A stretch of 64,000 bases of DNA from Comamonadaceae bacterium OTU4NAUVB1. GTDB lineage: Bacteria > Pseudomonadota > Gammaproteobacteria > Burkholderiales > Burkholderiaceae_C. A program made the position numbers and the translations under genes. The stretch's first letter is position 1. The number at the start of each line of letters is the position of its first letter. The DNA lies in the NCBI GenBank assembly GCA_024372625.1, contig CP099605.1:2604001-2668000 (forward strand), written 5' to 3'. This document shows positions 1 through 8,212 of the stretch, one piece after another. The notes under the pieces are model-generated. The model made no database searches, was not told the DNA's origin, and saw only the letters and a list, made by a program, of their open reading frames with translations.

Positions 1-407
1 TGTTCGGACGCCGCGAGCCGCACATCTACGGCCACACGACGCTCGCGCAGATCGACGAGCGCCTGGCGGGCCTGGCCGGCGAGCTCGGCGTCGAGCTGCT
101 CACGCTGCAGTCCAACCACGAGGGCGCGCTGGTGGATTTCCTGCACCAGCACATCGACTCGGCCCAGGGCGCGCTGGTCAATCCCGCGGGCCTGACCCAG
201 CACGGCGTGCCGCTGCACGACGCGATCAAGGCGATGCCCTTTCCCACCATCGAGGTGCACATGTCCAACATCGCCGCGCGCGAGGCCTGGCGCGCCCACT
301 CGATCATCTCGCCGGCCGTGAAGGCCACCATCCAGGGCCTGGGGCCGGTGTCCTACCTGGCGGCCCTGCGCGCCCTGGTGGAGACGCTCCGGGCGAGCGA
401 GCGCTGA
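1..407 (+). CDS. aroQ: 3-dehydroquinate dehydratase type II (5' end cut by window)
   Basis: The reading frame is open from base 3, and the start lies outside the window. Type II dehydroquinases interconvert 3-dehydroquinate and 3-dehydroshikimate in the cytoplasm. The fragment carries the family landmarks: the FGRREPHIYGH loop near the start, LQSNHEGALVDFLH with the catalytic-face Asn-His, LVNPAGLTQHGVPLHDA, and IEVHMSNIAAREAWRAHSIISP with the product-binding His/Ser stretch. Only about the first 10-15 residues appear to be missing. It lies 23 bp upstream of two TRAP permease genes with an AGGAAG ribosome-binding site between them. That pairing suggests a catabolic quinate/shikimate-type role rather than housekeeping aromatic biosynthesis, but this is inference. 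Confidence 0.93.
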   Translation, partial: FGRREPHIYGHTTLAQIDERLAGLAGELGVELLTLQSNHEGALVDFLHQHIDSAQGALVNPAGLTQHGVPLHDAIKAMPFPTIEVHMSNIAAREAWRAHSIISPAVKATIQGLGPVSYLAALRALVETLRASER

Positions 408-430
408 GCGCCGTCGAACAAGGAAGACGC

Positions 431-1045
431 ATGAACCGATGGGTGGACGGCGCGTGCCGGGCGATCGAGGGCGTGATCGCCCTCATGCTGGCGGTGATGG
501 TGGTGCTGGTGTTCGGCAACGTCGTGCTGCGCTACGGCTTCAACTCCGGCATCACGCTGTCCGAGGAGGTCTCGCGCTGGCTGTTCATCTGGATGACCTT
601 CCTCGGCGCGGTGGTGGCCCTGCGCGAGCACGCCCACCTGGGGGTGGACATGGTGGTCCAGCGCCTGCCCCCGGCGGGCAAGAAGGCGTGCCTGGCCATC
701 GGCCACCTCGTGATGCTCTACATCGTGTGGCTGCTGCTGCAGGGCAGCGTCGCGCAGGCGCGCATCAACTGGGACGTCCAGGCGCCCACCACCGGCGCCT
801 CCATGGCGATCGTCTACGCGGCGGCCGTCGTCTTCGCCGTCCTGGCCGCGGCCCTGCTGGTGCTCGACCTCGCGCGCCTGCTCACCGGGCGCCTCGCCGA
901 GGCCGACCTGGTGATGGTCCAGGAGTCCGAGGAGGCCGTGCAGCTGCGCGAGATCCTGGGGCGGGCGTCCGCCGAACCCCCTGGACCCCCTGAACCCACC
1001 GACCCCTCCGGGACCCGCGCCGCCGCGCCGGGGAAGCTGCCATGA
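431..1045 (+). CDS. TRAP transporter small permease (DctQ family)
   Basis: This is the small integral-membrane subunit of a tripartite ATP-independent periplasmic transporter, 204 aa. Four hydrophobic segments are visible (about residues 13-35, 48-68, 88-108, 125-150). The family hallmark EEVSRWLFIWMTFLGAVVALREHAHLGVD follows the second segment. The Pro/Gly-rich cytoplasmic tail after residue about 165 is longer than usual and looks disordered. A ribosome-binding site AGGAAG precedes the ATG. The stop overlaps the next gene by four bases (ATGA), so translation is coupled with the large permease. No DctP-type binding protein is in the window; it may lie upstream. Confidence 0.9.
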   Translation: MNRWVDGACRAIEGVIALMLAVMVVLVFGNVVLRYGFNSGITLSEEVSRWLFIWMTFLGAVVALREHAHLGVDMVVQRLPPAGKKACLAIGHLVMLYIVWLLLQGSVAQARINWDVQAPTTGASMAIVYAAAVVFAVLAAALLVLDLARLLTGRLAEADLVMVQESEEAVQLREILGRASAEPPGPPEPTDPSGTRAAAPGKLP

Positions 1046-2322
1046 CCATCCTCGTCTTCGTCGGCGCGCTCCTCGCGGCCATGGCGCTGGGCATCCCCAT
1101 CGCGTTCTCGCTGCTGGCCAGCGGGGTGGCGCTGATGTGGCACCTGGACCTGTTCGATCCGCAGATCCTGGCGCAGAACCTCATCGGCGGGGCCGACAGC
1201 TTCCCGCTGCTGGCCGTGCCGTTCTTCATGCTCGCCGGGGAGATCATGAACGTGGGCGGGCTGTCGCGGCGCATCGTGGACTTCGCCCTGGCCCTGGTGG
1301 GCCACGTCAAGGGCGGCCTGGGCTACGTCACCATCATGGCCGGGTGCCTGCTCTCGGCGCTGTCGGGCTCGGCCGTGGCCGACGCGGCCGCGCTCACCGC
1401 GCTGCTGCTGCCCATGATGGTCAAGGCCGGCCACGACAAGCCGCGCGCGGCCGGCCTCATCGCCGCGACCGGCGTGATCGGCCCGGTGATCCCGCCGAGC
1501 ATCGGTCTGGTCATCTTCGGCGTGGCGGCCAACGTGTCGATCTCCAAGCTGTTCCTCGCGGCGATCGTGCCGGGCCTGCTCATCGGCGGCGCGCTGTGGG
1601 TCACCTGGGCCTGGCTGGTGCGCCGCGAGCGCATCGCCGCGCCGCCGCGCAAGTCCGGCGCCGAGATCGCCAGGGCCTTCCGCGACGCGCTGTGGGCGCT
1701 GCTGCTGCCGGTGATCATCCTGGTGGGCCTGCGCATGGGCGTCTTCACGCCCACCGAGGCGGCGGTGGTGGCGGCGGTCTACGCGCTGTTCGTCTCCACC
1801 GCGGTCTACCGCGAGCTGGGCTGGCGCGACCTCTACGGCGTCTTCGTGGGCGCGGCCAAGACCAGCGCCGTCGTGATGTTCCTCATCGCCGCGGCCATGG
1901 TCAGCGCCTGGCTCATCACGGTGGCCGACCTGCCCTCCAAGGTCATCGCGCTGCTCCAGCCGGTGATGGACAACAAGATCCTGCTGATGCTGGCCATCAT
2001 GGTGCTGGTGATGGTGGTGGGCACGGCCATGGACATGACCCCCACCATCCTGATCCTCACGCCGGTGCTCATGCCGGTGGTCGCCGCCGCGGGCATCGAC
2101 CCGGTCTACTTCGGCGTGATGTTCATCATCAACAACTCGATCGGCCTGGTCACCCCGCCGGTGGGCACGGTGCTCAACGTGGTCGCCGGCGTCGGGCGCA
2201 TGCGCATGGACGACGTCACGCGGGGGGTCCTGCCCTTCATGCTCGCGGAGTTCGCCGTCATGTTCCTCATGGTGCTGTTCCCCTGGCTCGTCACCGGGCC
2301 GGCCAGGCTCTTCGCCGGCTGA
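1042..2322 (+). CDS. TRAP transporter large permease (DctM family)
   Basis: This 426-aa polytopic protein is the ion-coupled translocation subunit of the TRAP system. It has about a dozen hydrophobic segments and typical DctM signatures such as GGADSFPLLAVPFFMLAGEIMN near residue 50, LSGSAVADAAALT near 112 and a C-terminal NNSIGLVTPPVGTVLN. Length is normal for the family (about 425-430). It overlaps the small permease gene by 4 bp. The substrate cannot be read from sequence; the neighbouring dehydroquinase hints at a shikimate/quinate-like organic acid. Confidence 0.93.
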   Translation: MTILVFVGALLAAMALGIPIAFSLLASGVALMWHLDLFDPQILAQNLIGGADSFPLLAVPFFMLAGEIMNVGGLSRRIVDFALALVGHVKGGLGYVTIMAGCLLSALSGSAVADAAALTALLLPMMVKAGHDKPRAAGLIAATGVIGPVIPPSIGLVIFGVAANVSISKLFLAAIVPGLLIGGALWVTWAWLVRRERIAAPPRKSGAEIARAFRDALWALLLPVIILVGLRMGVFTPTEAAVVAAVYALFVSTAVYRELGWRDLYGVFVGAAKTSAVVMFLIAAAMVSAWLITVADLPSKVIALLQPVMDNKILLMLAIMVLVMVVGTAMDMTPTILILTPVLMPVVAAAGIDPVYFGVMFIINNSIGLVTPPVGTVLNVVAGVGRMRMDDVTRGVLPFMLAEFAVMFLMVLFPWLVTGPARLFAG

Positions 2323-2349
2323 GGCGGGACGCCGGCGGCCCAGCGCCCG

Positions 2350-3348
2350 TCAGTCCGGCGCCGGTGCCAGGTAGGTCTTGTCGATGCCCGCGCCCACGGT
2401 GTACTTCGGGTCGACGAAGTTGCCCAGGCGCACCCTGCCGCACTGGCTGAGCATCATGTAGGCGTCCCAGCGGTCGTAGCCGTACTCGGCCTCCATCCAC
2501 AGGATCAGCTCCTTGTAGGCGATGCGCGTCGCGTCCTCCAGCGGCCGGGCGCTGCCGATGGCCATGATCATGCGTTCGGTCTCCAGGCGCGGCCAAGCCA
2601 GCGTCCAGCCCTTGACGAGGTCGACGCGGATGGTCGTGAGGCTGGGGTACTCGACCGCCGTGCCGCAGACCTCGCCGTCGCCCTGGCAGGCGTGCGCGTC
2701 GCCGATGAACAGCCGCGCGCCGGGCGTCCACACCGGCAGGTAGGTGATGCTGCCGGGGCCCATGTCGGGCAGGTCCATGTTGCCGCCGTGCTGGTCGGGC
2801 GTGAGGCTGTTGATCGAGTCGAGCTGCGGCGAGCAGCTCAGCGTGCCGATGTGCGGCCGGTAGGGCAGCGTGACGCGCCGGCTCCAGTAGACGCCCTGCT
2901 CGTCGACGTCGATCTTGCGCACCTTCTCCGGCAGCGGCTCGTTGAGCAGCGCGGTGAAGGCGGTGCCGCTCAGGGCGCCGAAGTCCGGGATCATGCAGCA
3001 GGTGCCGCGCGGGTTGTCGCCGCGCGGGGCCATCGACTCGATGTGCACGGCCAGCGCGTCGCCGGGCTCGGCGCCCTCGATCAGGATGGGCCCGTTCTGC
3101 GGGTTGACGAAGGGCATCGTCAGCACCTTCGAGGGCAGGTCCTGCTCGGAGCGGATCTTGCCCTCGAAGGCATCGCGCGTCTCCACCACGATGCGGTCGC
3201 CGGGCCGGACCGTCATCACCGGCTGCGAGTACGGCCCGATCGTGTAGTGGAAGGTGCCCTGCCGCGCCTCGGTGAGTTCGTGCGTGGTGACGCTGTCGCC
3301 ACGGCCGACGCCGCGCGTGTGCATGATCGATCGTTCCAGCCAGCTCAT
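2350..3348 (-). CDS. acetamidase/formamidase family protein
   Basis: A 332-aa member of the FmdA/AmdA family, zinc-type hydrolases that split short aliphatic amides to carboxylate and ammonia in the cytoplasm. Recognisable stretches are PGDRIVVETRDAFEGKI near residue 50, PQNGPILIEGAEPGDALAVHIESM near 85, and TPGARLFIGDAHACQGDGEVCGTAVE near 210, with the expected His/Asp/Glu metal-site residues. AGGAG lies 7 nt before the chosen ATG; an in-frame ATG eight codons later is less well placed. It is the last gene of the minus-strand amide block, 37 bp after the ABC ATPase gene. This matches the pairing of formamidase with amide importers known from fmd clusters. Confidence 0.9.
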   Translation of the reverse strand: MSWLERSIMHTRGVGRGDSVTTHELTEARQGTFHYTIGPYSQPVMTVRPGDRIVVETRDAFEGKIRSEQDLPSKVLTMPFVNPQNGPILIEGAEPGDALAVHIESMAPRGDNPRGTCCMIPDFGALSGTAFTALLNEPLPEKVRKIDVDEQGVYWSRRVTLPYRPHIGTLSCSPQLDSINSLTPDQHGGNMDLPDMGPGSITYLPVWTPGARLFIGDAHACQGDGEVCGTAVEYPSLTTIRVDLVKGWTLAWPRLETERMIMAIGSARPLEDATRIAYKELILWMEAEYGYDRWDAYMMLSQCGRVRLGNFVDPKYTVGAGIDKTYLAPAPD

Positions 3349-3385
3349 CGGGTATCTCCTCGGGTGTGGGGCCTCGGCGGCCGGT

Positions 3386-4183
3386 TCAGATCATCAGGTG
3401 GCCGCGCACCGTGGCCGCGTCCATGTGGCCGGGGTCGATGCGCGCGACCACCCGGCCCTTCTCCATGACGTAGGCGCGCTCGCCGACGTCCAGGATGGTG
3501 TCGAGGTTCTGCTCGACGAACACGATGGTGGTGCCCAGGTCCCGGCGGATGGCGCGCAGCACGTCGCAGATGAGCTGCACGATCGAGGGCTGGATGCCCT
3601 CGGAGGGCTCGTCCAGCAGCATCAGCGCGGGGTTGCCCACCAGCGCGCGGCCGATGGCCAGCTGCTGCTGCTCGCCCCCGGACATCGTGCCGGCGAGCTG
3701 GTCGCGGCGCTCGGCCAGGCGCGGGAAGTACTGGTAGACCAGCTCGGGCTGCTTTCTGCCCTTGGGGCCACCCACGAGTTCGCCCACGGCCAGGTTCTCC
3801 GCGACGGTCATGCGCGGGAACACCTCGCGCCCCTGCGGCACGTAGCCGATGCCCAGGCGCGCGCGGGCGTCGCTCGGCAAGGTCGTGATGTCGCCGCCCT
3901 GCAGCGCGATGCTGCCGCCGCGCGCGCGCAGCAGGCCCATCAGGCAGCGCAGGGTGGTGGTCTTGCCCACGCCGTTGCGCCCGATCAGGCTGACGATCTC
4001 GCCGCGCCCGACGCGCAGGTCCACGCCCTGCAGGATCGGCGTCTCGCCGTAGGCCGCGCGCAGGCCCCGGACCTCGAGCACGGGCGCCGCGTCGGCGGTG
4101 GCGGTGGCGGTGGCGGTGGCGGTGGCGGTGGCGGTGGCGCCAGTGTGCGAGGCGGTGGCGGCGGAGGGGGTCTCGGGGGTCAT
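3386..4183 (-). CDS. branched-chain/urea-type ABC transporter ATPase (LivF/UrtE-like)
   Basis: A 265-aa ATP-binding subunit of an importer for amides, urea or branched-chain amino acids. Walker A GRNGVGKTT is at about residues 68-76, the ABC signature MSGGEQQQLAIGRAL near 168, and Walker B LMLLDEPSEG follows. The N-terminus carries an extra Thr-Ala repeat (residues about 16-30) encoded by a hexanucleotide repeat. This pushes the ATPase core about 33 residues in from the start, unlike typical 230-235-aa family members. The ATG overlaps the stop of the upstream ATPase gene (ATGA). The LGIGYVPQGREVFPRMTVAEN stretch is typical of UrtE/LivF. Confidence 0.93.
   Translation of the reverse strand: MTPETPSAATASHTGATATATATATATATADAAPVLEVRGLRAAYGETPILQGVDLRVGRGEIVSLIGRNGVGKTTTLRCLMGLLRARGGSIALQGGDITTLPSDARARLGIGYVPQGREVFPRMTVAENLAVGELVGGPKGRKQPELVYQYFPRLAERRDQLAGTMSGGEQQQLAIGRALVGNPALMLLDEPSEGIQPSIVQLICDVLRAIRRDLGTTIVFVEQNLDTILDVGERAYVMEKGRVVARIDPGHMDAATVRGHLMI
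4094..4138. repeat. GGCGGT hexanucleotide tandem repeat, 7.5 copies
   Basis: Seven full GGCGGT units plus a half unit lie inside the start of the LivF-like gene. Read on the minus strand they encode alternating Thr and Ala. Because the unit is six bases, copy-number change would alter linker length without shifting the frame. Confidence 0.95.
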
Positions 4184-4905
4184 TGCGTCTTGCCCAGGTA
4201 GATCTCGGCCACGCGCGGATCGGCGACGATCTCCTGGATCGAGCCCTCGGCGAACACCTTGCCGAAATGCAGCACCGTCACGCGCTGCGCGATCTGGCGC
4301 ACGAAGGCCATGTCGTGCTCCACCGCCAGCACCGTCATGCCGCCCGCGTTGAGTTCGCGGATGAGTTCGCCGGTGCGGAAGGTCTCCTCGGGCGAGAGGC
4401 CGGCGGTGGGTTCGTCCATCAGCAGCAGCGCGGGCCTGAGCGCGATGGCCATGCCGATCTCCAGCCACTGCTGCTGGCCGTGCGCCAGCGCGCCGGCGGG
4501 CTTGGCCTGGTCGCGGGCGAGGTCGAGCAGTTCGAGCAGCCGGTCCTCCTCGCGCGCCAGCTCGGCGCCGCGCACGTGATGCTGCAGCGCGATGTGCAGG
4601 TTCTGGCGCACCGGCAGTTCCCTGAACACGCTGGGCGTCTGCATCTTGATGCTCATGCCCTGCTGGACGCGCCGGAACGGCCGGTCGCCCGTCACGTCGC
4701 GGCCCTGGAACTCGATGCACCCGGCCGTGGGCTCGTGCATGCCCACGACGAGCTTGAAGAGGGTGCTCTTGCCCGCGCCGTTGGGGCCGATCAGGCAGTG
4801 GATCTCGCCCTGCGCGATGTCGATGCCGACCTCCGAGACGGCCGTGTGGCCGCCGAAGCGCTTGGACAGGCCGGTGGTCCTGAGCAGGGGTGCGGCGGCG
4901 TTCAC
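4180..4905 (-). CDS. branched-chain/urea-type ABC transporter ATPase (LivG/UrtD-like)
   Basis: A 241-aa ATPase with Walker A GPNGAGKST at about residues 40-48, signature LAHGQQQWLEIGMAI and Walker B LLLMDEPTAG. The HGQQQWLEIG form of the signature and the TAGLSPEET stretch resemble the urea-transport ATPase UrtD more than classical LivG. The start is a GTG overlapping the stop of the LivM-like permease (GTGA). The stop in turn overlaps the LivF-like start, so three transporter genes are translationally chained. Confidence 0.92.
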   Translation of the reverse strand: MNAAAPLLRTTGLSKRFGGHTAVSEVGIDIAQGEIHCLIGPNGAGKSTLFKLVVGMHEPTAGCIEFQGRDVTGDRPFRRVQQGMSIKMQTPSVFRELPVRQNLHIALQHHVRGAELAREEDRLLELLDLARDQAKPAGALAHGQQQWLEIGMAIALRPALLLMDEPTAGLSPEETFRTGELIRELNAGGMTVLAVEHDMAFVRQIAQRVTVLHFGKVFAEGSIQEIVADPRVAEIYLGKTQ

Positions 4906-5978
4906 GAGCCCCCCTCCTCGGCCATCGCCGTGGCCGCCTCGCGGCGCCGCCGGGGCGCGAACACGCCACGCACGAGCTGCACCATCCCGATGACGAAGCC
5001 CTGCGGCGCCAGCATCACCGTGGCCAGCAGCATCGCCCCCATCAGCAGCAGCGCGGCCTGCTGGCTGTGGACGGTGAGGGCCTGGAACGTCCACAGCACC
5101 AGGAAGGAGCCCACCGTCGTCGCCGTCAGGTCGCTGCGCCCGGAGAAGGCCACCCACACGATCGGCATCGACGCCGCCGGCAGGCCGACGCTGGCCGGCG
5201 TGATGAACTGGCCCCACGAGGTGTAGAGCACCCCGCTCAGGCCGGCCAGCATGGAGCCGATGACGAAGGTCGCGAGCTGGTACTTGCGCACGTCGTAGCC
5301 GAGCAGCTCGGCGCGCTGGGGGTCCTCCCGCACCGCCACCACCACGTGGCCGAAGCGCGAATTCAGCAGGATGCGCAGGCCCAGGTACACCACCAGCAGC
5401 AGGCCCACCACCAGGTAGTAGAGCGGCACGCCCTCGAAGTAGAGCGGCTCGCCGCCGAACCACGGGACGTTGAGCGGCGCCATGTCCTTCATCCCGTTGA
5501 AGCCGTTCAGGCGGGCCTCGCCGACGCGCCATTCGGGTCCCGCCGTCTGCCCGAGGAAGAACGCCAGGACCAGCGTGGAGGACAGCGTGACGATGCCGAA
5601 GAAGACCCCGCCGATGCGCCCCCAGATCATGAAATACCCCAGCACGGCGGCCACCGCCCCGGACGCGAGGATCGCCAGCGCCAGGGCCAGCACGGTCGTG
5701 GCGGACTCGCCGCCCAGGTTGATGGCCAGCACGCCGTAGCCGTAGCCGCCGATGCCGAAGAACAGCGTCTGGCCGAACGACAGGATGCCCCCGTAGCCCC
5801 ACACCAGGCACAGCCCCATGGCCATGAAGACCCACAGCAGCAGGTAGGCCATGTTGCCCACGCTGTAGGCATCGGCGAAGACCGGATAGACCAGCATGGC
5901 GGCGACCACCGCCACGAACGGCAGCCAGAACGCGCGGGTCGCGCCCAGCGTCTGCGAACCGTTGATGAGTTTCAGCAT
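4902..5978 (-). CDS. branched-chain/urea-type ABC transporter permease (LivM/UrtC-like)
   Basis: A 358-aa membrane permease with about nine hydrophobic segments. It carries the LivM-family GLCLVWGYGGILSFGQTLFFGIGGY region (about residues 58-82) and a cytoplasmic coupling stretch REDPQRAELLGYDVRKYQL near residue 215. It forms the inner-membrane channel with the LivH-like protein encoded 43 bp upstream. The C-terminal tail is basic and then acidic. Confidence 0.92.
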   Translation of the reverse strand: MLKLINGSQTLGATRAFWLPFVAVVAAMLVYPVFADAYSVGNMAYLLLWVFMAMGLCLVWGYGGILSFGQTLFFGIGGYGYGVLAINLGGESATTVLALALAILASGAVAAVLGYFMIWGRIGGVFFGIVTLSSTLVLAFFLGQTAGPEWRVGEARLNGFNGMKDMAPLNVPWFGGEPLYFEGVPLYYLVVGLLLVVYLGLRILLNSRFGHVVVAVREDPQRAELLGYDVRKYQLATFVIGSMLAGLSGVLYTSWGQFITPASVGLPAASMPIVWVAFSGRSDLTATTVGSFLVLWTFQALTVHSQQAALLLMGAMLLATVMLAPQGFVIGMVQLVRGVFAPRRRREAATAMAEEGGS

Positions 5979-6021
5979 GGGTGTGACTTCCAGGTTGCGC
6001 GGGGAACTCTCGAGGCGCGCC

Positions 6022-6888
6022 TCAGCGGGTGCGGCGCGCCAGCCAGCCCGACAGCCCCTCGGGCAGCAGGCGGATGACCACGATGACGGCCAGGAGCATG
6101 CCGATCTGGCCGATGATCTGGCCGCCCCAGCCGTTGAGCGCGGTGCGCACCACCGCCAGCACCACGCCCGCCGGGGCCGTGCCCAGCAGCACGTTGGCCC
6201 CGCCGACCACCACCGTCACGAAGCTCTCGATGAGGAAGGCGGCGCCCATCGTGGGCATCAGCGTCATGGTCGGCGCGTACATCGCCCCGCAGAAGCCCGC
6301 CAGCGCCGCGCCCAGGCCGAAGCTCAGCGCGTAGACGCGGCCCACGCGCACGCCGGTGGCCTGCGCGATCGACGCGTTCTGCATGGTGGCGCGCGCATGG
6401 ATGCCGAAGCGGGTGCGCATGAACACGAGGTAGATGACCGCCAGCACCGCCAGGGCGCAGCCGAACAGCACGAGGCGGTAGGTCGAGAACGTGTAGGCCC
6501 CGATCGAGAAGCTGCCCTGCGGCGTGCCGATGCCCGCGAGCGACGAGCCGAAGATCAGCAGCATCCCCTGCGTGACGATCAGGCTCAGGCCCCAGGTCGC
6601 GAGCAGCGAGTCGAGCGGGCGCTTGTAGAGCTTGCGCACGATGGTCCATTCCACCGCCACCCCGACCACGCCCGCCGCCAGGGTGCCCAGCGCCTGGGCC
6701 AGCACCAGGGGCAGGCCCGCGTGGACCAGCCCCACGGTGACGTAGGCACCGCACATGATGAATTCGCCATGCGCCATGTTGATGACCCCCATCATCCCGA
6801 AGACGATGGCCAGGCCCGCCGCCGCCAGGATCAGGAACGCGAAGACGTCGGCGAACTGGTAGGCGAAGGAGAAGATTTCGGCGAACAC
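6022..6888 (-). CDS. branched-chain/urea-type ABC transporter permease (LivH/UrtB-like)
   Basis: A 288-aa permease with the GLAIVFGMMGVINMAHGEFIMCGAY signature near residues 26-50 and about eight hydrophobic segments. The start codon is a GTG 18 bp downstream of the binding-protein gene. No ATG lies near the expected N-terminus, so GTG is the best choice. It pairs with the LivM-like subunit. Confidence 0.92.
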   Translation of the reverse strand: MFAEIFSFAYQFADVFAFLILAAAGLAIVFGMMGVINMAHGEFIMCGAYVTVGLVHAGLPLVLAQALGTLAAGVVGVAVEWTIVRKLYKRPLDSLLATWGLSLIVTQGMLLIFGSSLAGIGTPQGSFSIGAYTFSTYRLVLFGCALAVLAVIYLVFMRTRFGIHARATMQNASIAQATGVRVGRVYALSFGLGAALAGFCGAMYAPTMTLMPTMGAAFLIESFVTVVVGGANVLLGTAPAGVVLAVVRTALNGWGGQIIGQIGMLLAVIVVIRLLPEGLSGWLARRTR

Positions 6889-6906
6889 GCGGTGCTACCG
6901 GTGGGT

Positions 6907-8133
6907 TCAGGACTTCTTGGGCAGGTCCGACGGCGTGTACTGCTTCCGGTCGTTCTTCTTGGTCAGGTCGCAGCCGATCTGGCCGAGCCAGTAGGGCTGG
7001 ATCGTGCCGTAGTCCTTCACCACCTTCACGGCGTGCTTGTCGTCCACCGAGATCAGGCGCATGCGGTGGGAGGTGTGCTGGCTCTTGGGGTCGATGCAGA
7101 CCTTGCCCTCGGGCGCGTCGATGCAGGCCTGGCCGGTGGCGATGACCTTGCGCAGGTCGGCCAGCTTGGTGGACTTGGCCTTCTCCACCAGGTCCTTGTA
7201 CATGTAGAGCGCGGCATAGGCGTTGTAGCCCATGTCGTTGATGTAGGGCTCGTTGGGGAACTTGGCGTGCCAGCGCTTCTTGAAGTCGGCGGCCTCGGGC
7301 GTGTCGATCTCCTCGAACCAGTTGGCCGCCGCGTGCATGCGGTTGAGCGCCGGCGGCGCGAAGCGCTTGTGCTCGAAGCCCAGCATCACCTTGATCGACG
7401 AGCCCATGGGCAGGTTGAGCTTGGCCGCGGCCGCCTGCTCGAAGAACGAGTCCTGCGCGGCGCCGACGTTGATCGTCAGGATCCAGTCGGGCTTGGCGCG
7501 CTGGATGTTCTGGATCGTCTGCGCGAACTGCGACACCCCCAGCGGGATGAACTCCTCGCCCACCACGGTGCCCCCCAGCTCCTTCAGGATGGTGCGGTTC
7601 CATTCCGAGGAGATCTGGCCGAAGTTGTAGTCGGCGGCCACCACGTAGACCTTCTTGCCGAACTTCTCGACCATGTAGGGGATGAGCGTGGAGAACTGCT
7701 GCTCCGGGATGGCGCCCATGCTGATCATGTTGGCGTCGCACACGCCGCCCTCGTACTGGTTGGTATAGAAGTACGGCGTCTGGGTGCGGTCGACGATCGG
7801 CCGCACGGCCTCGCGCGAGGCCGAGGTGATGCCCCCGATGAGCACGTCGACCTTGTCCCGGCTGAGCAGGCGCCGCGTGAACTCCTGGTAGCGCGCGTTG
7901 TCGCCCTGCGGGTCGAGGTGGATCAGCTCCAGCGGGCGGCCCATCACGCCGCCGGCCTTGTTGATCTCCTCCACCGCCAGCTGCGAGCCGTGCAGCTTGG
8001 GCAGCCCGATGACCGCGAGGTCGCCCGAGATGTCCTCCATCAGGCCGACCTTCAGGGGCTCGGCGGCCGATGCGGCGACGGTCAGGCCCGCGAGGACGAG
8101 GGCGAGCGGGGCGAGCGTGTGGCGCAGTGTCAT
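6907..8133 (-). CDS. ABC transporter substrate-binding protein (urea/short-chain amide type)
   Basis: A 408-aa periplasmic binding protein. It has a Sec signal peptide (MTLRH then a hydrophobic core ending ASA, cleavage about residue 23) and a type-I fold of the AmiC/UrtA/FmdD group. Landmarks are VGLMEDISGDLAVIGLPKLHG, AVEEINKAGGVMGRPLELIHLD and YFYTNQYEGGVCDANMI, where the latter YTNQYEGG form is shared with urea/amide receptors. The neighbouring formamidase and amidases make a short amide, urea or an N-carbamoyl compound the likeliest ligand. It heads the transporter genes and lies 79 bp after an amidase gene. Confidence 0.9.
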   Translation of the reverse strand: MTLRHTLAPLALVLAGLTVAASAAEPLKVGLMEDISGDLAVIGLPKLHGSQLAVEEINKAGGVMGRPLELIHLDPQGDNARYQEFTRRLLSRDKVDVLIGGITSASREAVRPIVDRTQTPYFYTNQYEGGVCDANMISMGAIPEQQFSTLIPYMVEKFGKKVYVVAADYNFGQISSEWNRTILKELGGTVVGEEFIPLGVSQFAQTIQNIQRAKPDWILTINVGAAQDSFFEQAAAAKLNLPMGSSIKVMLGFEHKRFAPPALNRMHAAANWFEEIDTPEAADFKKRWHAKFPNEPYINDMGYNAYAALYMYKDLVEKAKSTKLADLRKVIATGQACIDAPEGKVCIDPKSQHTSHRMRLISVDDKHAVKVVKDYGTIQPYWLGQIGCDLTKKNDRKQYTPSDLPKKS

Positions 8134-8212
8134 GGTGTGCTTCCGGTCAATGGGGTCGAGGAAAAAGAAGGGAGGAACGGGAGGAGGGAAACGGGCCGGA
8201 CGCCACGGGCGC

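Noticed and set aside
4094..4138. Phase-variation switch by repeat slippage
   Set aside because: The unit is six bases, so slippage keeps the frame; on/off switching is not expected.
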